Shown: positions 17,749 to 26,878, counted from the stretch's first letter. The stretch: 64,000 bases of DNA from Brevundimonas naejangsanensis (GCF_003627995.1 NZ_CP032707.1:2160501-2224500), one strand, 5' to 3'. The notes: generated from the sequence alone by a model not told the origin. Translations and numbers: made by a program.

Positions 17749-18510
17749 ATGGCGGACGCGGCATTGTCGCTCAAATCCCAGGTGTCCGAGGCGGAGTGGA
17801 AGGCGCGGGTCGAACTGGCCGCCCTCTATCGGCTGGTGGCGTTGCAGGGGTGGGACGACATGATCTTCACCCACATCTCGGCGCGTGTGCCGGGGCCGGA
17901 AAAACATTTCCTGATCAATCCCTATGGCTGGTATTTCGATGAAATTACAGCCTCTTGCCTGGTGAAGGTCGACCTCGACGGCAACATCGTCCAGGACACG
18001 ACCAGCTTCATCAACCCGGCGGGCTTCACCATCCACTCGGCGGTCCACGCCGCGCGCGATGACGCCCATTTCGTCATCCACCTGCACACCGTGAACGGCG
18101 TCGGCGTGGCGGCGCAGAAGGACGGGCTGCTGCCGATCAGCCAGAACGCCTGCCTGCTGCAGCATCAGGTGGCTTATCATGGCTATGAAGGCCTGGCCCT
18201 GCACCACGAGGAGCGCGAACGCCTGGTGGCCGATCTGGGCGACAAGCCGCTGATGTTGCTGCGCAATCATGGAACCCTGGCGGTCGGCGAAACGGCGGCT
18301 CAGGCCTGGGTGGGCATCTTCTTCCTCGAGCGCGCCTGCGCCCAGCAGGTGGCCGCCCTCTCGGCTGGGCGCGACAACGTCCTGATCGCTCCCGACGCCG
18401 CCCAGGCCGAGACGAAGGAGCAGGGACGGGGGATCGGCTTCGTCTCGGCCCTGGCCTGGCCGGGCGCCTTGCGGCAGTTGGAGCGGAAGTCGCCCGGTTA
18501 CGACGAGTGA
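17749..18510 (+). CDS. Class II aldolase/adducin-family protein
   Basis: 253-residue class II aldolase/adducin-domain protein. The family includes fuculose-1-phosphate aldolase and ribulose-5-phosphate epimerases. Likely metal-binding His residues appear in FVIHLHTVNG near residue 110 and in LLRNHGTLAVG near residue 170. The N-terminal YRLVALQGWDDMIFTHISAR matches the family. The substrate is not known, and bacterial relatives are usually annotated only as class II aldolases. AAGGCTC directly precedes the ATG. The stop overlaps the GTG start of the next gene (GTGA). Confidence 0.88.
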   Translation: MADAALSLKSQVSEAEWKARVELAALYRLVALQGWDDMIFTHISARVPGPEKHFLINPYGWYFDEITASCLVKVDLDGNIVQDTTSFINPAGFTIHSAVHAARDDAHFVIHLHTVNGVGVAAQKDGLLPISQNACLLQHQVAYHGYEGLALHHEERERLVADLGDKPLMLLRNHGTLAVGETAAQAWVGIFFLERACAQQVAALSAGRDNVLIAPDAAQAETKEQGRGIGFVSALAWPGALRQLERKSPGYDE

Positions 18511-19313
18511 TCCGGGCGGGGGGCGGCCCTTTCTGGGGGCGAAGCGTCGGCCTTCTGGCCGGCCTGGCGGCGCTGTCGTCGGCCGAGACGGCGGGCGCCG
18601 GCGCCTGGAACCTGCCCAAGGGCGAAGGGCAGGCCATCGTCAAATATGAAGGCATCCGCGCCGACGCGGCCTTTTCGCCTGATGGGAGACGGGTCGATCT
18701 GCCGGGCGGACGACGCGACAGCGCGGCTTCCGTCCTGGTCGAATACGGGCTGGACGACCGCTTCACCCTGCAGATGAAGGGCGAGGGGCAGGACGGACGC
18801 GACGCCTATGTCGACTATCAGGCGCTCGGTCCGCTTGAGATCGGCGTCCGCTGGCAGGCCTATCGCGACGATCACAACGTCGCCGCCGTCTATGTCGGAT
18901 ACGCCCAGGGCGGCGCGGGGCGCAACGCGGGTTATGCCCTGCCCGGCGCGGGCGACAGCGACTGGGAGGTCCGCGCCCTGGCCGCCCGCGCCTTCGGCGG
19001 CGAGGGCGGCTGGCTGGGGCAGGGCGGCTTTATCGAGGTCCAGGCGGCGCGACGCTGGCGTGGCGGCCTGCCGGACGAGACGCGGCTGGACCTGACGGCA
19101 GGCCTGCATCTGAATGGCGACTGGATGGCGCTGGGGCAGGTCTTCAGCGGCGCCGCCGAGGGCGAAGCGGGGGCGCGCTGGCTGTCGATGGAAACCTCCA
19201 TGGTCCGCCGGTTCGGCGATTGGAGGCTGCAGGCCGGATGGCGTCAGGCTGTTTCGGGACGCGAAATTCCTGCGGGCCAAGGGCCGGTCGTCGGAATCTG
19301 GCGTCGATTTTAG
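18507..19313 (+). CDS. Predicted secreted outer-membrane-like protein of unknown function
   Basis: 268-residue protein whose GTG start overlaps the aldolase stop. A hydrophobic stretch at residues about 10-30 (WGRSVGLLAGLAALSSAETA) looks like a signal peptide. The rest is made of alternating short strands (RFTLQMKGEG, LEIGVRWQAYRDDHNVAAVYVGYAQ, WMALGQVFSG) ending in VVGIWRRF, a terminal Phe typical of beta-barrels. No named family is recognised. The translational overlap with a cytoplasmic aldolase is unusual for an envelope protein. The barrel reading is inference from pattern alone. Confidence 0.65.
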   Translation: MIRAGGGPFWGRSVGLLAGLAALSSAETAGAGAWNLPKGEGQAIVKYEGIRADAAFSPDGRRVDLPGGRRDSAASVLVEYGLDDRFTLQMKGEGQDGRDAYVDYQALGPLEIGVRWQAYRDDHNVAAVYVGYAQGGAGRNAGYALPGAGDSDWEVRALAARAFGGEGGWLGQGGFIEVQAARRWRGGLPDETRLDLTAGLHLNGDWMALGQVFSGAAEGEAGARWLSMETSMVRRFGDWRLQAGWRQAVSGREIPAGQGPVVGIWRRF

Positions 19314-19347
19314 TCTGGAAATCCGCGACGGAATCCGACCTTTCCTG

Positions 19348-19374
19348 CGTTACAGATACTTTATTTGCGTAACG
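19348..19374. promoter_or_regulatory. Candidate operator upstream of the RND efflux genes
   Basis: An inverted repeat CGTTAC (19348-19353) and GTAACG (19369-19374) with 15 bases between lies 50 bases before the adaptor gene. The size and AT-rich centre fit a TetR-type operator. The only TetR gene in this window is at 26879 and is not adjacent, so the regulator is unknown. Confidence 0.35.
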
Positions 19375-19423
19375 GCGGTGACCCGTTAAGCGGGAGCGCT
19401 TGTTGTCGGGGAGACTGCGTCGC

Positions 19424-20566
19424 GTGTTCAAACGCCATTTTTTCATTATCGGCGCGGCCTGCGTATTCGGGCTGATGATCGTGGCGGCGGTCCTCAAGAT
19501 CGCCTTCAGCGACGGCGATGCGGGCAAGCAGCGGGGGCCGGGGGGACCCGGCGGCGGTCGCGGCCAGGTGGTGGCCGAGGTCGTGGCGAGCCCACGTGAA
19601 TTCGCTGATCAGATCCGGGTGCTGGGCGTCGCGCGCAGCCGCCGCTCGGTCAACATCACCTCGAACACGACCGAGCTGGTGACGCGGGTCATGTTCACCG
19701 ACGGTCAGGCCGTAGCGGCGGGGGCGCCCCTGGTCGAACTGCAGGCGCGCGAGGAAGACGCCGATCTGATCCGCGCCCGGGCCCAGCTGGAAAGCGCTCA
19801 GCGCGACTACGACCGCTACCGCATCCTGGCCGAGCGCGGCGTGGCGCCGCGCGTCCTGGCCGAGACGGCCGAGACGGCGCTGAAGACGGCCCAGGCGGCG
19901 GTGGCCGCCGCCGAGGCCCGTCGCGGCGACCGCATCCTGCGCGCGCCCTTCGCCGGCGTCCTGGGGCTGACTTCGGTGACGCCGGGCACCCTGATCTCGC
20001 CGGGTTCGGTCATCACCACCCTGGACGACACTGGCGGCATCCGCGTCGACTTCCCCCTGCCGGAGCGCTACCTCGGCGTCCTGCCGGTGGGCGCGCCGAT
20101 CACGGCGACGTCCGACGCCTTCCCCGGCGAGGCCTTCAACGGCCGCATCGCCCTGCTGGACACCCGCGTCAACGAGCAGACCCGCGCCGTCATCGCCCGG
20201 GCCGAGTTTCCCAATCCCGGCAATCGCATCCGCCCCGGCATGATGATGCGCGTCGCCGTGCACCAGGGCCGCCGCCAGAGCCTGGCCGTGCCCGAGGCGG
20301 CGGTTCAGTACGAAGGCCCCGGCGCCTTCGTCTATCGGATCGCGCGCGGTGAGAAGGGCATGACGGCCCAGCGGGTCGAGGTCCAGACCGGCGCCGTCGA
20401 GGGCGGTTATGTCGAGATCGTCTCGGGCTTGGCCAACAACGACCATGTGATCGCCTCGGGCCTGAACCGCATCCAGCCGGGCGCCCCCGTGCGCGTCCAG
20501 GGCGGCGAGGGCGAGGCCGGAAGCCATAAGGGCGGCGCCCGCGCACCGCAGGCGGCCCGCAAATGA
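19424..20566 (+). CDS. RND efflux periplasmic adaptor (membrane fusion protein)
   Basis: Periplasmic adaptor of an RND efflux pump, 380 residues from the chosen start. An N-terminal membrane anchor (HFFIIGAACVFGLMIVAAVL) precedes a barrel-sandwich domain, an alpha hairpin (residues about 110-170, SAQRDYDRYRILAERGVAP) and a beta-barrel with RAPFAGVLGLTSVTPGTLI. These features match the AcrA/MexA type, though the hairpin is short. The start could be GTG at 19424 (GGGGAG ten bases upstream) or TTG at 19400/19403. The stop overlaps the permease ATG (ATGA), so the two are coupled. No outer-membrane channel gene is adjacent. Confidence 0.88.
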   Translation: MFKRHFFIIGAACVFGLMIVAAVLKIAFSDGDAGKQRGPGGPGGGRGQVVAEVVASPREFADQIRVLGVARSRRSVNITSNTTELVTRVMFTDGQAVAAGAPLVELQAREEDADLIRARAQLESAQRDYDRYRILAERGVAPRVLAETAETALKTAQAAVAAAEARRGDRILRAPFAGVLGLTSVTPGTLISPGSVITTLDDTGGIRVDFPLPERYLGVLPVGAPITATSDAFPGEAFNGRIALLDTRVNEQTRAVIARAEFPNPGNRIRPGMMMRVAVHQGRRQSLAVPEAAVQYEGPGAFVYRIARGEKGMTAQRVEVQTGAVEGGYVEIVSGLANNDHVIASGLNRIQPGAPVRVQGGEGEAGSHKGGARAPQAARK

Positions 20567-23500
20567 TGCTGTCCGATGTCTCGGTCCGGCGCCCCGTCTT
20601 CGCGGCGGTGGCGGCGATCGTCCTGTGCGTGATCGGCCTCGCGGCCTTCTTCTTCCTGCCGGTGCGCGAGCTGCCCGACGTGGACCCGCCGATCGTCTCG
20701 GTCAGCACCAGCTACGCCGGCGCCTCGGCCGAAGTGATCGAGAGCCGGATCACCGAGCCGATCGAGCAGCAGATCGCCGGCATCCAGGGCGTCCAGAGGA
20801 TCACGTCGAACAGCCGGGACGGTCGGTCGAACGTGAACATCGAGTTCTCGCTGGACCGCAACATCGACGACGCGGCCAACGACGTGCGCGACCGCATCTC
20901 GCGCGTGCTGGGCCGCCTGCCGGACCAGGCCGACCCGCCGGAAGTGGCCAAGGCCGATTCCGACAGCCAGCCGATCCTCATCATGTTCCTGCGTTCCACC
21001 ACCATGGATCGGCTGGAGCTGACCGACTACGCCCGCCGCTATCTGGTCGACCGCTTCGCCACCGTGCCGGGCGTGGCCCAGGTCAACATCTTCGGGGAGC
21101 AGCGCTACGCCATGCGCATCTGGCTGGACGCCGGGGCCATGGCCGCGCGCGGCCTGACCGTCACCGACGTCGAGAACGCGCTCAACAGCCAGAACGTCGA
21201 ACTGCCGGCCGGCGCGCTGGAATCGACCCAGAAGGACTACACGGTCCGCGTCGCGCGCAACTACGCCAATCCTGCGGACTTCGCCCAGCTGCCCATCGGC
21301 AACCGGGGCTCCGCTTCGACCGCCACGGGCTCGCAGGCGTCGGGCACCCTGGGCGCCGCCGCGGCGGCCATGACCAACGGCGTCACCGGCGCCCTGATCG
21401 GCAACGCCGCCTATGTCACCCGCCTGGGCGACATCGCCCGCATCGAGGAGGCCCCTGCCGAGGCGCGTCGCCTGTTCCGCGGCAACGGCGTCGACCAGAT
21501 CGGCCTGGCCGTCACCCGCCAGGCCCAGTCCAACGACCTGCAGATCTCCAAGGGCGTCCGCGACCTGATGGAGGAGGTCCGCCACAGCCTGCCGCCCGGC
21601 ACGACGCTGGAGGTCGGGTCCGACAACTCGGTCTTCACCTCCCATGCCATCGACGAGGTGTGGATCACCATCGGCATCTCCATGGCCCTGGTGGCCCTGG
21701 TCAACTTCGTCTTCCTGGGCAGCCTGCGGGCGGCGATCATCCCGTCGGTGGTGGCGCCCATCTGCCTGCTGTCGACCTTCATCGTCCTGGCGCCGCTGGG
21801 CTTCTCGCTGAACCTGCTCACCCTGCTGGCCCTGGTGCTGGCCATCGGCCTGGTCGTCGACGACGCGATCGTGGTGGTCGAGAACATCCAGCGTCGCCTG
21901 GATCACGGCGAGCCGCCCCTGGTGGCCGCCGAGCGCGGGGCGCGCCAGGTCTTCTTTGCCGTCGTGGCCACGACCATCGTGCTGCTGTCGGTGTTCGCGC
22001 CCCTGCTATTCCTGCCGGGCTACGTCGGGCGCCTGTTCGTCGAGCTGGCGGCGGCCATCGCCGCGGCCGTGGCCTTCTCGGCCTTCCTGGCGCTCAGCCT
22101 GTCGCCCATGCTGGCGTCCAAGATCCTGAAGCCGGCCCAGACCGGCGGCTGGCTGGCCCGCCGCGTCGACGTGGCCATGGAGACGCTCAAGAGCTCCTAC
22201 GCCGCCTCGCTGGACGCGCTTCTGGGGCGGCGCATCGCCGTCGTAGGCGTCGGCGCCCTGATCCTGCTGGTCGCGGGCGGAGCGACCGGCATCTTCCTGA
22301 CCCTGCCGAACGAACTGGTGCCGGGCGAGGATCGGGGCCGGGTCGGCATCCGCGTCCAGGGGCCCGAGGGCTCGGGCTTCGACTACACGCGCCAGATCAT
22401 GCTGGGGCTGGAGCCGATCCTGGCTGAATACCGCGAGAAGGGCGAGGTCGACTCCTACCTGATCTCGGCGCCGGGCTTCGGCGGCGGCAGCTACAACTCG
22501 GGCAACGCCAGCCTGACCCTGGTCGACTGGTCCCAGCGCGAGCGTTCGGCCGACGAGATCGCCCAGGAGATCAACGGCAAGCTGCGCAACCAGACGGGCG
22601 CCCAGGTCAACGCCTCGACCCCCGGCGCCTTTCAGCGCGGCGGCGGCAACTCCAACTCGGTCGAGATGATCGTTACCGGGGCGGAATACCCGGCCATCTA
22701 TAACTGGCTGCAGCCCATCCTGGCGGCGGCTCAGGAGAACCCCGGCTTCTCGCGTCCGCGCCTGAACTATGAGCCGAACGCCCCGCGTCTGCTGGTCGAC
22801 GTCGATCCGCAGAAGGCGGCGGCCCTGGGCGTCTCGTCCCAGCAGATCGGCCGCAGCCTTGAGACCATGTTCGGTTCGCGCCGCGCCACGACCTACATTA
22901 AGGGCGGCCAGGAGTATGACGTCATCCTCCAGACCGACCGCGACAACCGGCGCGACGTGTCGAACCTGGAGGCGCTCTACGTCTCCACCGGCACGGGCCA
23001 GCTGGTGCCGCTGTCGGCGGTGGTGACGACCAAGACCTCGGGCGACACGCCGGAGCGCCGTCGCCTGGACCGCCAGCGGTCCATCACCCTTCAGGCCGAC
23101 CTGAACCCCGGCATGACCATCGACGACGCGGTGCGCTTCCTGAACGCCGAGGCGGCCAAGCAGCCGCAGGGCGTGACCAACACCCGCTGGGGCGGCGCGG
23201 CCCGCGACCAGCAGGAGGCGGGCGGCGCCGTGGGCTGGGCCTTCGGCCTGGCGCTGCTGCTGGTCTTCCTGGTGCTGGCGGCCCAGTTCGAGAGCTGGAT
23301 CACCCCGGCGGTCATCATGCTGACCGTGCCCCTGGCGGCGGCGGGCGGGCTGTTCGGCCTGTTGATGGCGGGCTCCAGCCTGAACATCTACAGCCAGATC
23401 GGCCTAATCATCCTGATCGGGGTCGCGGCCAAGAACGGCATCCTGATCGTGGAGTTCGCCAACCAGCTGCGCGACCAGGGCCGGAGCATCCGCGAGGCCA

Positions 23501-23790
23501 TCATCGAGTCCTCGTCCCTGCGCCTGCGCCCGATCATCATGACCTCGATCGCCACCGCCTTCGGCGCCCTGCCGCTGGTGCTGTGGCAAGGCGCGGGGGC
23601 GGGCAGTCGCCAGACCATCGGCGTGGTGATCTTCTCCGGCGCCATGTTCGCGACGGTGCTGACCCTTTTCGTGGTGCCGGTGATCTACGGCGTCCTGGCG
23701 CGCTTCACCAAGTCGCCGGAATACACCGCCCGCAAGATCGCGGAATGGGAGGCCCAGGAGGTCGAGGCCAAGCCGGCCGCGGCCGACTGA
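20563..23790 (+). CDS. RND-type multidrug efflux transporter permease
   Basis: 1075-residue inner-membrane RND transporter that uses proton influx to export drugs or other compounds in a trimer. The N-terminus has the typical LSDVSVRRPVFAAVAAIVL and LPVRELPDVDPPIVSVSTSY. The proton-relay Asp pair is in LAIGLVVDDAIVVVEN (Asp at residues 433-434), matching TM4 of AcrB. The C-terminal half includes GVAAKNGILIVEFA and RLRPIIMTSIATAFGALPL. It looks like the AcrB/MexF type (HAE1) and not the heavy-metal CzcA type. No substrate can be predicted. The length is within the family's normal range. Confidence 0.94.
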   Translation: MMLSDVSVRRPVFAAVAAIVLCVIGLAAFFFLPVRELPDVDPPIVSVSTSYAGASAEVIESRITEPIEQQIAGIQGVQRITSNSRDGRSNVNIEFSLDRNIDDAANDVRDRISRVLGRLPDQADPPEVAKADSDSQPILIMFLRSTTMDRLELTDYARRYLVDRFATVPGVAQVNIFGEQRYAMRIWLDAGAMAARGLTVTDVENALNSQNVELPAGALESTQKDYTVRVARNYANPADFAQLPIGNRGSASTATGSQASGTLGAAAAAMTNGVTGALIGNAAYVTRLGDIARIEEAPAEARRLFRGNGVDQIGLAVTRQAQSNDLQISKGVRDLMEEVRHSLPPGTTLEVGSDNSVFTSHAIDEVWITIGISMALVALVNFVFLGSLRAAIIPSVVAPICLLSTFIVLAPLGFSLNLLTLLALVLAIGLVVDDAIVVVENIQRRLDHGEPPLVAAERGARQVFFAVVATTIVLLSVFAPLLFLPGYVGRLFVELAAAIAAAVAFSAFLALSLSPMLASKILKPAQTGGWLARRVDVAMETLKSSYAASLDALLGRRIAVVGVGALILLVAGGATGIFLTLPNELVPGEDRGRVGIRVQGPEGSGFDYTRQIMLGLEPILAEYREKGEVDSYLISAPGFGGGSYNSGNASLTLVDWSQRERSADEIAQEINGKLRNQTGAQVNASTPGAFQRGGGNSNSVEMIVTGAEYPAIYNWLQPILAAAQENPGFSRPRLNYEPNAPRLLVDVDPQKAAALGVSSQQIGRSLETMFGSRRATTYIKGGQEYDVILQTDRDNRRDVSNLEALYVSTGTGQLVPLSAVVTTKTSGDTPERRRLDRQRSITLQADLNPGMTIDDAVRFLNAEAAKQPQGVTNTRWGGAARDQQEAGGAVGWAFGLALLLVFLVLAAQFESWITPAVIMLTVPLAAAGGLFGLLMAGSSLNIYSQIGLIILIGVAAKNGILIVEFANQLRDQGRSIREAIIESSSLRLRPIIMTSIATAFGALPLVLWQGAGAGSRQTIGVVIFSGAMFATVLTLFVVPVIYGVLARFTKSPEYTARKIAEWEAQEVEAKPAAAD

Positions 23791-23801
23791 GGCGACCAAA
23801 A

Positions 23802-23946
23802 CCCTTCTCCCCTTGTGGGAGAAGGTGGGCCCGAAGGGCTCGGATGAGGGGTCTCTCCACCATCGGATGAGGGGCTGCTAGGGGACCTCCCGCAACCCCT
23901 CATCCGTCTGGCTACGCCAGCCACCTTCTCCCGCAAGGGGAGAAGG
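23802..23946. repeat. Family B intergenic palindromic element
   Basis: 145 bases bounded by two near-identical palindromes of the CCTTCTCCC/GGGAGAAGG type, at 23802-23825 and 23924-23946. The centre has GGATGAGGGG (twice) and inverted CCCCTCATCC. Its right end lies next to the 3' end of the minus-strand cytochrome gene. It probably acts as a bidirectional terminator between convergent transcripts. Confidence 0.88.
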
Positions 23947-23949
23947 ACG

Positions 23950-24456
23950 TTACTTCTCTTTCGACTTGTAGCCCGTCTCGACCTTCAGGAAGGCGATCAC
24001 ATCGCGGCGGTCGGTCGCGTCGGGCAGGCCGGCGAAGCTCATCTTGTTGCCGGGCAGGAAGGTGCGCGGGTTCTGCAGCCAGTGGTCCAGCTTCTCGGCG
24101 TCCCACACGAAGTCCGCCGTGCGCAGGGCGTGGGAATAGCCGTATTTGTCCAGCGCCCCGGCCTTGCGTCCGAAGACGCCGTACAGGTTCGGCCCGGTCA
24201 TGTTCGGCCCGCCCGGCGTGATGGTGTGGCACGAGCGGCAGCGGGCGAAGGCGCGGCGGCCGTTGTCCAGGTCGCCCGCATTGTAGGGGGCGGGTAAAGC
24301 GGCCAGCAGGGCGGCCCTCTCCGCGTCGCCCGGCGCGGCGGGCGCCTCGGCCTTTCCGGCGGGCTTGTCCGGCGTCTCGCCGCAGGCGGCCAGGGCCAGA
24401 CCGACGGCGGCGATGGGAGCCAGGAAGCGGGCGGAGCGAGGGAAGAGGGCGTGCAT
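23950..24456 (-). CDS. Lipoprotein c-type cytochrome
   Basis: 168-residue single-haem cytochrome c. A signal sequence ends in LALAAC, a lipobox with Cys near residue 25, so the protein is probably anchored in the envelope. The haem-binding motif is CRSCH near residue 73. An axial methionine is in GNKMSFAG near residue 137, as in class I cytochromes similar to mitochondrial cytochrome c. A Lys/Pro/Ala linker follows the lipobox. Its partner reductase or oxidase is not in this window. It is divergent from feoAB across 140 bases that hold a Fur-like site, so iron control of both directions is possible. Confidence 0.88.
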   Translation of the reverse strand: MHALFPRSARFLAPIAAVGLALAACGETPDKPAGKAEAPAAPGDAERAALLAALPAPYNAGDLDNGRRAFARCRSCHTITPGGPNMTGPNLYGVFGRKAGALDKYGYSHALRTADFVWDAEKLDHWLQNPRTFLPGNKMSFAGLPDATDRRDVIAFLKVETGYKSKEK

Positions 24457-24537
24457 GACGGTCTCCTTAAACCAGGCTTCTGGATGAACCGATCGGCATT
24501 TGGTCGCAATGGCTGCTGGACGCGAACCGTTCGCAGC

Positions 24538-24552
24538 TGATAATCACTGTCA
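24538..24552. promoter_or_regulatory. Fur-like box between cytochrome c and feoA
   Basis: TGATAATCACTGTCA follows a 7-1-7 inverted layout with five of seven paired positions matching, close to the classic TGATAATnATTATCA Fur half-sites. It lies 45 bases upstream of the feoA ATG and 82 bases from the cytochrome start. Alphaproteobacteria may use Fur, Mur or Irr at such sites, so the exact regulator is unclear. Confidence 0.45.
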
Positions 24553-24596
24553 ACAAATCGAATGAAGCGGCGCCCGGCGCCGTCGTTACGAGCGCC

Positions 24597-24869
24597 ATGA
24601 CCGACACCATCAAACTCAGCCAGGCCCGCCGGGGCGATCGCGGCGTCATCGTGCAGGTCGGCGCTCACTGCCACCATCAGGAGCATGAGGTCGAGCTGGA
24701 GCGTCGCCTGCTGGAGCTGGGATTCGTCGAGGGCGCCCGCGTCGAACTGCTGCACGAAGGCCTGTTCGGCCGCGATCCCATCGCCATCAAGGTCGACGAC
24801 ATGCGCGTGGCCCTGCGTCGGCACGAGGCCGCCAACCTGACCGTGCGTCTCGATGGGGCGTCGGCCTGA
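24597..24869 (+). CDS. feoA: Ferrous iron transport protein A
   Basis: 90-residue FeoA with the expected SH3-like core: an N-terminal LSQARRGDRGVIVQVG, then ELERRLLELGFVEGARVELLHEG and a final DPIAIKVDDMRVALRRHEAANLTV. FeoA supports FeoB activity. The 22-residue inserted His/Cys-containing part (AHCHHQEHEVE) between the first strand and the helix is unusually His-rich and may touch metal, but that is only an impression. The stop overlaps the feoB ATG (TGATG). A Fur-like box lies upstream. No feoC gene is present downstream. Confidence 0.9.
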   Translation: MTDTIKLSQARRGDRGVIVQVGAHCHHQEHEVELERRLLELGFVEGARVELLHEGLFGRDPIAIKVDDMRVALRRHEAANLTVRLDGASA

Positions 24870-26740
24870 TGGACATGGCTGTGCGCACCGCCCGCGTCGC
24901 CCTGGTCGGCAATCCGAACAGCGGCAAGACCGCCCTGTTCAACGCCCTAACCGGCGCCCACCAGAAAGTGGCCAACTACGCCGGCGTCACGGTCGAGCGG
25001 AAAGAGGGCCGCGTTCACGCCGCCGACGGCCGCGTCCTGTCGGCGCTGGACCTGCCGGGCACCTATTCCCTGCGGGCGCGCAGCCTGGACGAGGAGGTGG
25101 CGCGCGACGCCGTCCTGGGCGCCCTGCCGGGCGAGACGCCGCCGGACGTGGTGGTCTGCGTGGCCGACGCCACCAATCTGCGCCTGGTGCTGCGGCTGGC
25201 GTTGGAGCTTAAGCAGGTCGGGCGGCCGATGGTGCTGGCGCTCAACATGTACGACATCGCCCAACGCCAGGGGCTGCGCATCGATCTGGAGCGCCTGTCG
25301 CAGGAGCTGGGGGCGCCTGTCGTCACCACGGTGGCGACGCGCCGTCGCGGCATCGCCGAACTGGTCGCCGCGGCCCAGGCTCAGGTCGACGCGGCCGTCG
25401 GCGAGACGCACAGCCAGTGGCACGCCCCCTCGGCCGCCGAAATTCGCGCCGCCCACCGCGAGGCCGAGCGCATCATGAAGGCCTGCGTACGCCCGCCCGA
25501 GCGCCCCGACACCCTGACGGGCAAGATCGACAGCGTCCTGCTGCATCCGGTCGCCGGCCTGGCGATCCTGCTGGCCGTGCTGTTCGTCATGTTCCAGGCC
25601 GTCTTCGCCTGGGCCGAACCCGCGATGCAGGCCATCGAGGCCGGGTTCGCCCTGCTGGGGCAGGGCGTGGCCGCCTTCCTGCCCGACGGCCTGTTACAGA
25701 GCCTGATCGTCGACGGCCTGATCTCGGGCGTTGGCAGCGTGCTGGTCTTCCTGCCGCAGATCCTGATCATCTTCCTGTTCATCATCCTGCTGGAAGACTT
25801 CGGCTACATGGCCCGCGCGGCCTTCCTGATGGACAAGATCATGGGCGGGGCGGGGTTGCACGGCCGCGCCTTCATCCCCCTGCTGTCCAGCTTCGCCTGC
25901 GCCATTCCCGGCATCATGGCCACGCGGGTGATCGAGGCCAAGCGCGACCGCCTGACCACCATCCTGATCGCGCCGCTGATGACCTGTTCGGCGCGGATTC
26001 CGGTCTACACCCTGATCATCGCCGCCTTCATTCCGAGCGAGACGGTCTGGGGCTTCGCCAATCTGCAGGGGCTGGTGATGTTCGGCCTCTATGCGTCCGG
26101 CATCGTCAGCGCGCTTCTGGTGTCCCTGGTCATCCGCAAGGTGTTCTGGCGCGGCGCGGTCGAGCCCTTCATGATGGAGCTTCCGGCCTACAAGGTTCCC
26201 GATCTCAAGAGCGTGCTGTTCAATCTTTGGCTGCGCGCCAGGATTTTCCTGCGCCGGGCGGGGCGGATCATCCTGCCCTTGATGATCATCGTCTGGGCGC
26301 TGTCGACCTTCCCCTATCCGCCGGAGGGGGCGACGGGGCCGGCCATCGACTATTCCGTCGCCGGCATGATCGGCAAGGCGCTGGAGCCCCTCTTCGCCCC
26401 CATCGGCTTCAGCTGGCAGATGGTGGTGGCCCTGGTGCCCGGCATGGCCGCGCGCGAGGTGGCCGTCGCCGTCCTGGGCACGGTCTATGCCGTCGCGGGG
26501 GCCGAGGAGAATGTCGGCGCCCTGGCCACCGTCCTGGCAGGCCAATGGTCCCTGGCCACCGGCCTGGCCTTCCTGGCCTGGTACGTCTTCGCGCCCCAGT
26601 GCCTGCCGACGCTCGGCGTGGTGCGCCGCGAGACCGGCTCGCTGAAATGGACGCTGATCATGGTCGGCTACATGTTCGGCCTGGCCTATCTGGCGGCCTT
26701 GATCGTCTATCGCCTCGCCGTGGCCCTCGGCGGGGGCTGA
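24869..26740 (+). CDS. feoB: Ferrous iron transporter FeoB
   Basis: 623-residue FeoB. The N-terminal G domain has the G1 motif GNPNSGKT at residues 14-21, the G3-like DLPGTYSL and the G4 motif LNMYD. About eight hydrophobic helices follow from residue 225, including the conserved GFGYMARAAFLMDKIM-like region and the two Gate-type segments, FIPLLSSFACAIPGIMATR and AAREVAVAVLGTVY. It imports Fe(II) across the inner membrane, probably GTP-stimulated. It is shorter than the 770-residue E. coli form because the C-terminal extension is absent, which is common in alphaproteobacteria. Confidence 0.95.
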   Translation: MDMAVRTARVALVGNPNSGKTALFNALTGAHQKVANYAGVTVERKEGRVHAADGRVLSALDLPGTYSLRARSLDEEVARDAVLGALPGETPPDVVVCVADATNLRLVLRLALELKQVGRPMVLALNMYDIAQRQGLRIDLERLSQELGAPVVTTVATRRRGIAELVAAAQAQVDAAVGETHSQWHAPSAAEIRAAHREAERIMKACVRPPERPDTLTGKIDSVLLHPVAGLAILLAVLFVMFQAVFAWAEPAMQAIEAGFALLGQGVAAFLPDGLLQSLIVDGLISGVGSVLVFLPQILIIFLFIILLEDFGYMARAAFLMDKIMGGAGLHGRAFIPLLSSFACAIPGIMATRVIEAKRDRLTTILIAPLMTCSARIPVYTLIIAAFIPSETVWGFANLQGLVMFGLYASGIVSALLVSLVIRKVFWRGAVEPFMMELPAYKVPDLKSVLFNLWLRARIFLRRAGRIILPLMIIVWALSTFPYPPEGATGPAIDYSVAGMIGKALEPLFAPIGFSWQMVVALVPGMAAREVAVAVLGTVYAVAGAEENVGALATVLAGQWSLATGLAFLAWYVFAPQCLPTLGVVRRETGSLKWTLIMVGYMFGLAYLAALIVYRLAVALGGG

Positions 26741-26746
26741 GGGCTT

Positions 26747-26875
26747 TTCCTCGCCATGACATGGGGAGGGGGACCGCCCCGGGTCTCGCCTGCGGCGAGC
26801 CCGAGGACAGGCTATGCGGTGGAGCGGCTTTACGGCGGCGGAACCCAGCGGCCTCCCCATGAAATGGGGAGGAGA
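26747..26875. repeat. Family C intergenic palindromic element
   Basis: 129 bases with an ATGGGGAGGGGG left arm and a CCTCCCCAT-GAA-ATGGGGAGG palindrome on the right (26852-26872). The centre has an inverted GGGTCTCGCC/GGCGAGCCC pair. It lies between the 3' ends of feoB and the TetR gene, and it is distinct from families A and B in sequence. Confidence 0.7.
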
Positions 26876-26878
26876 AAG

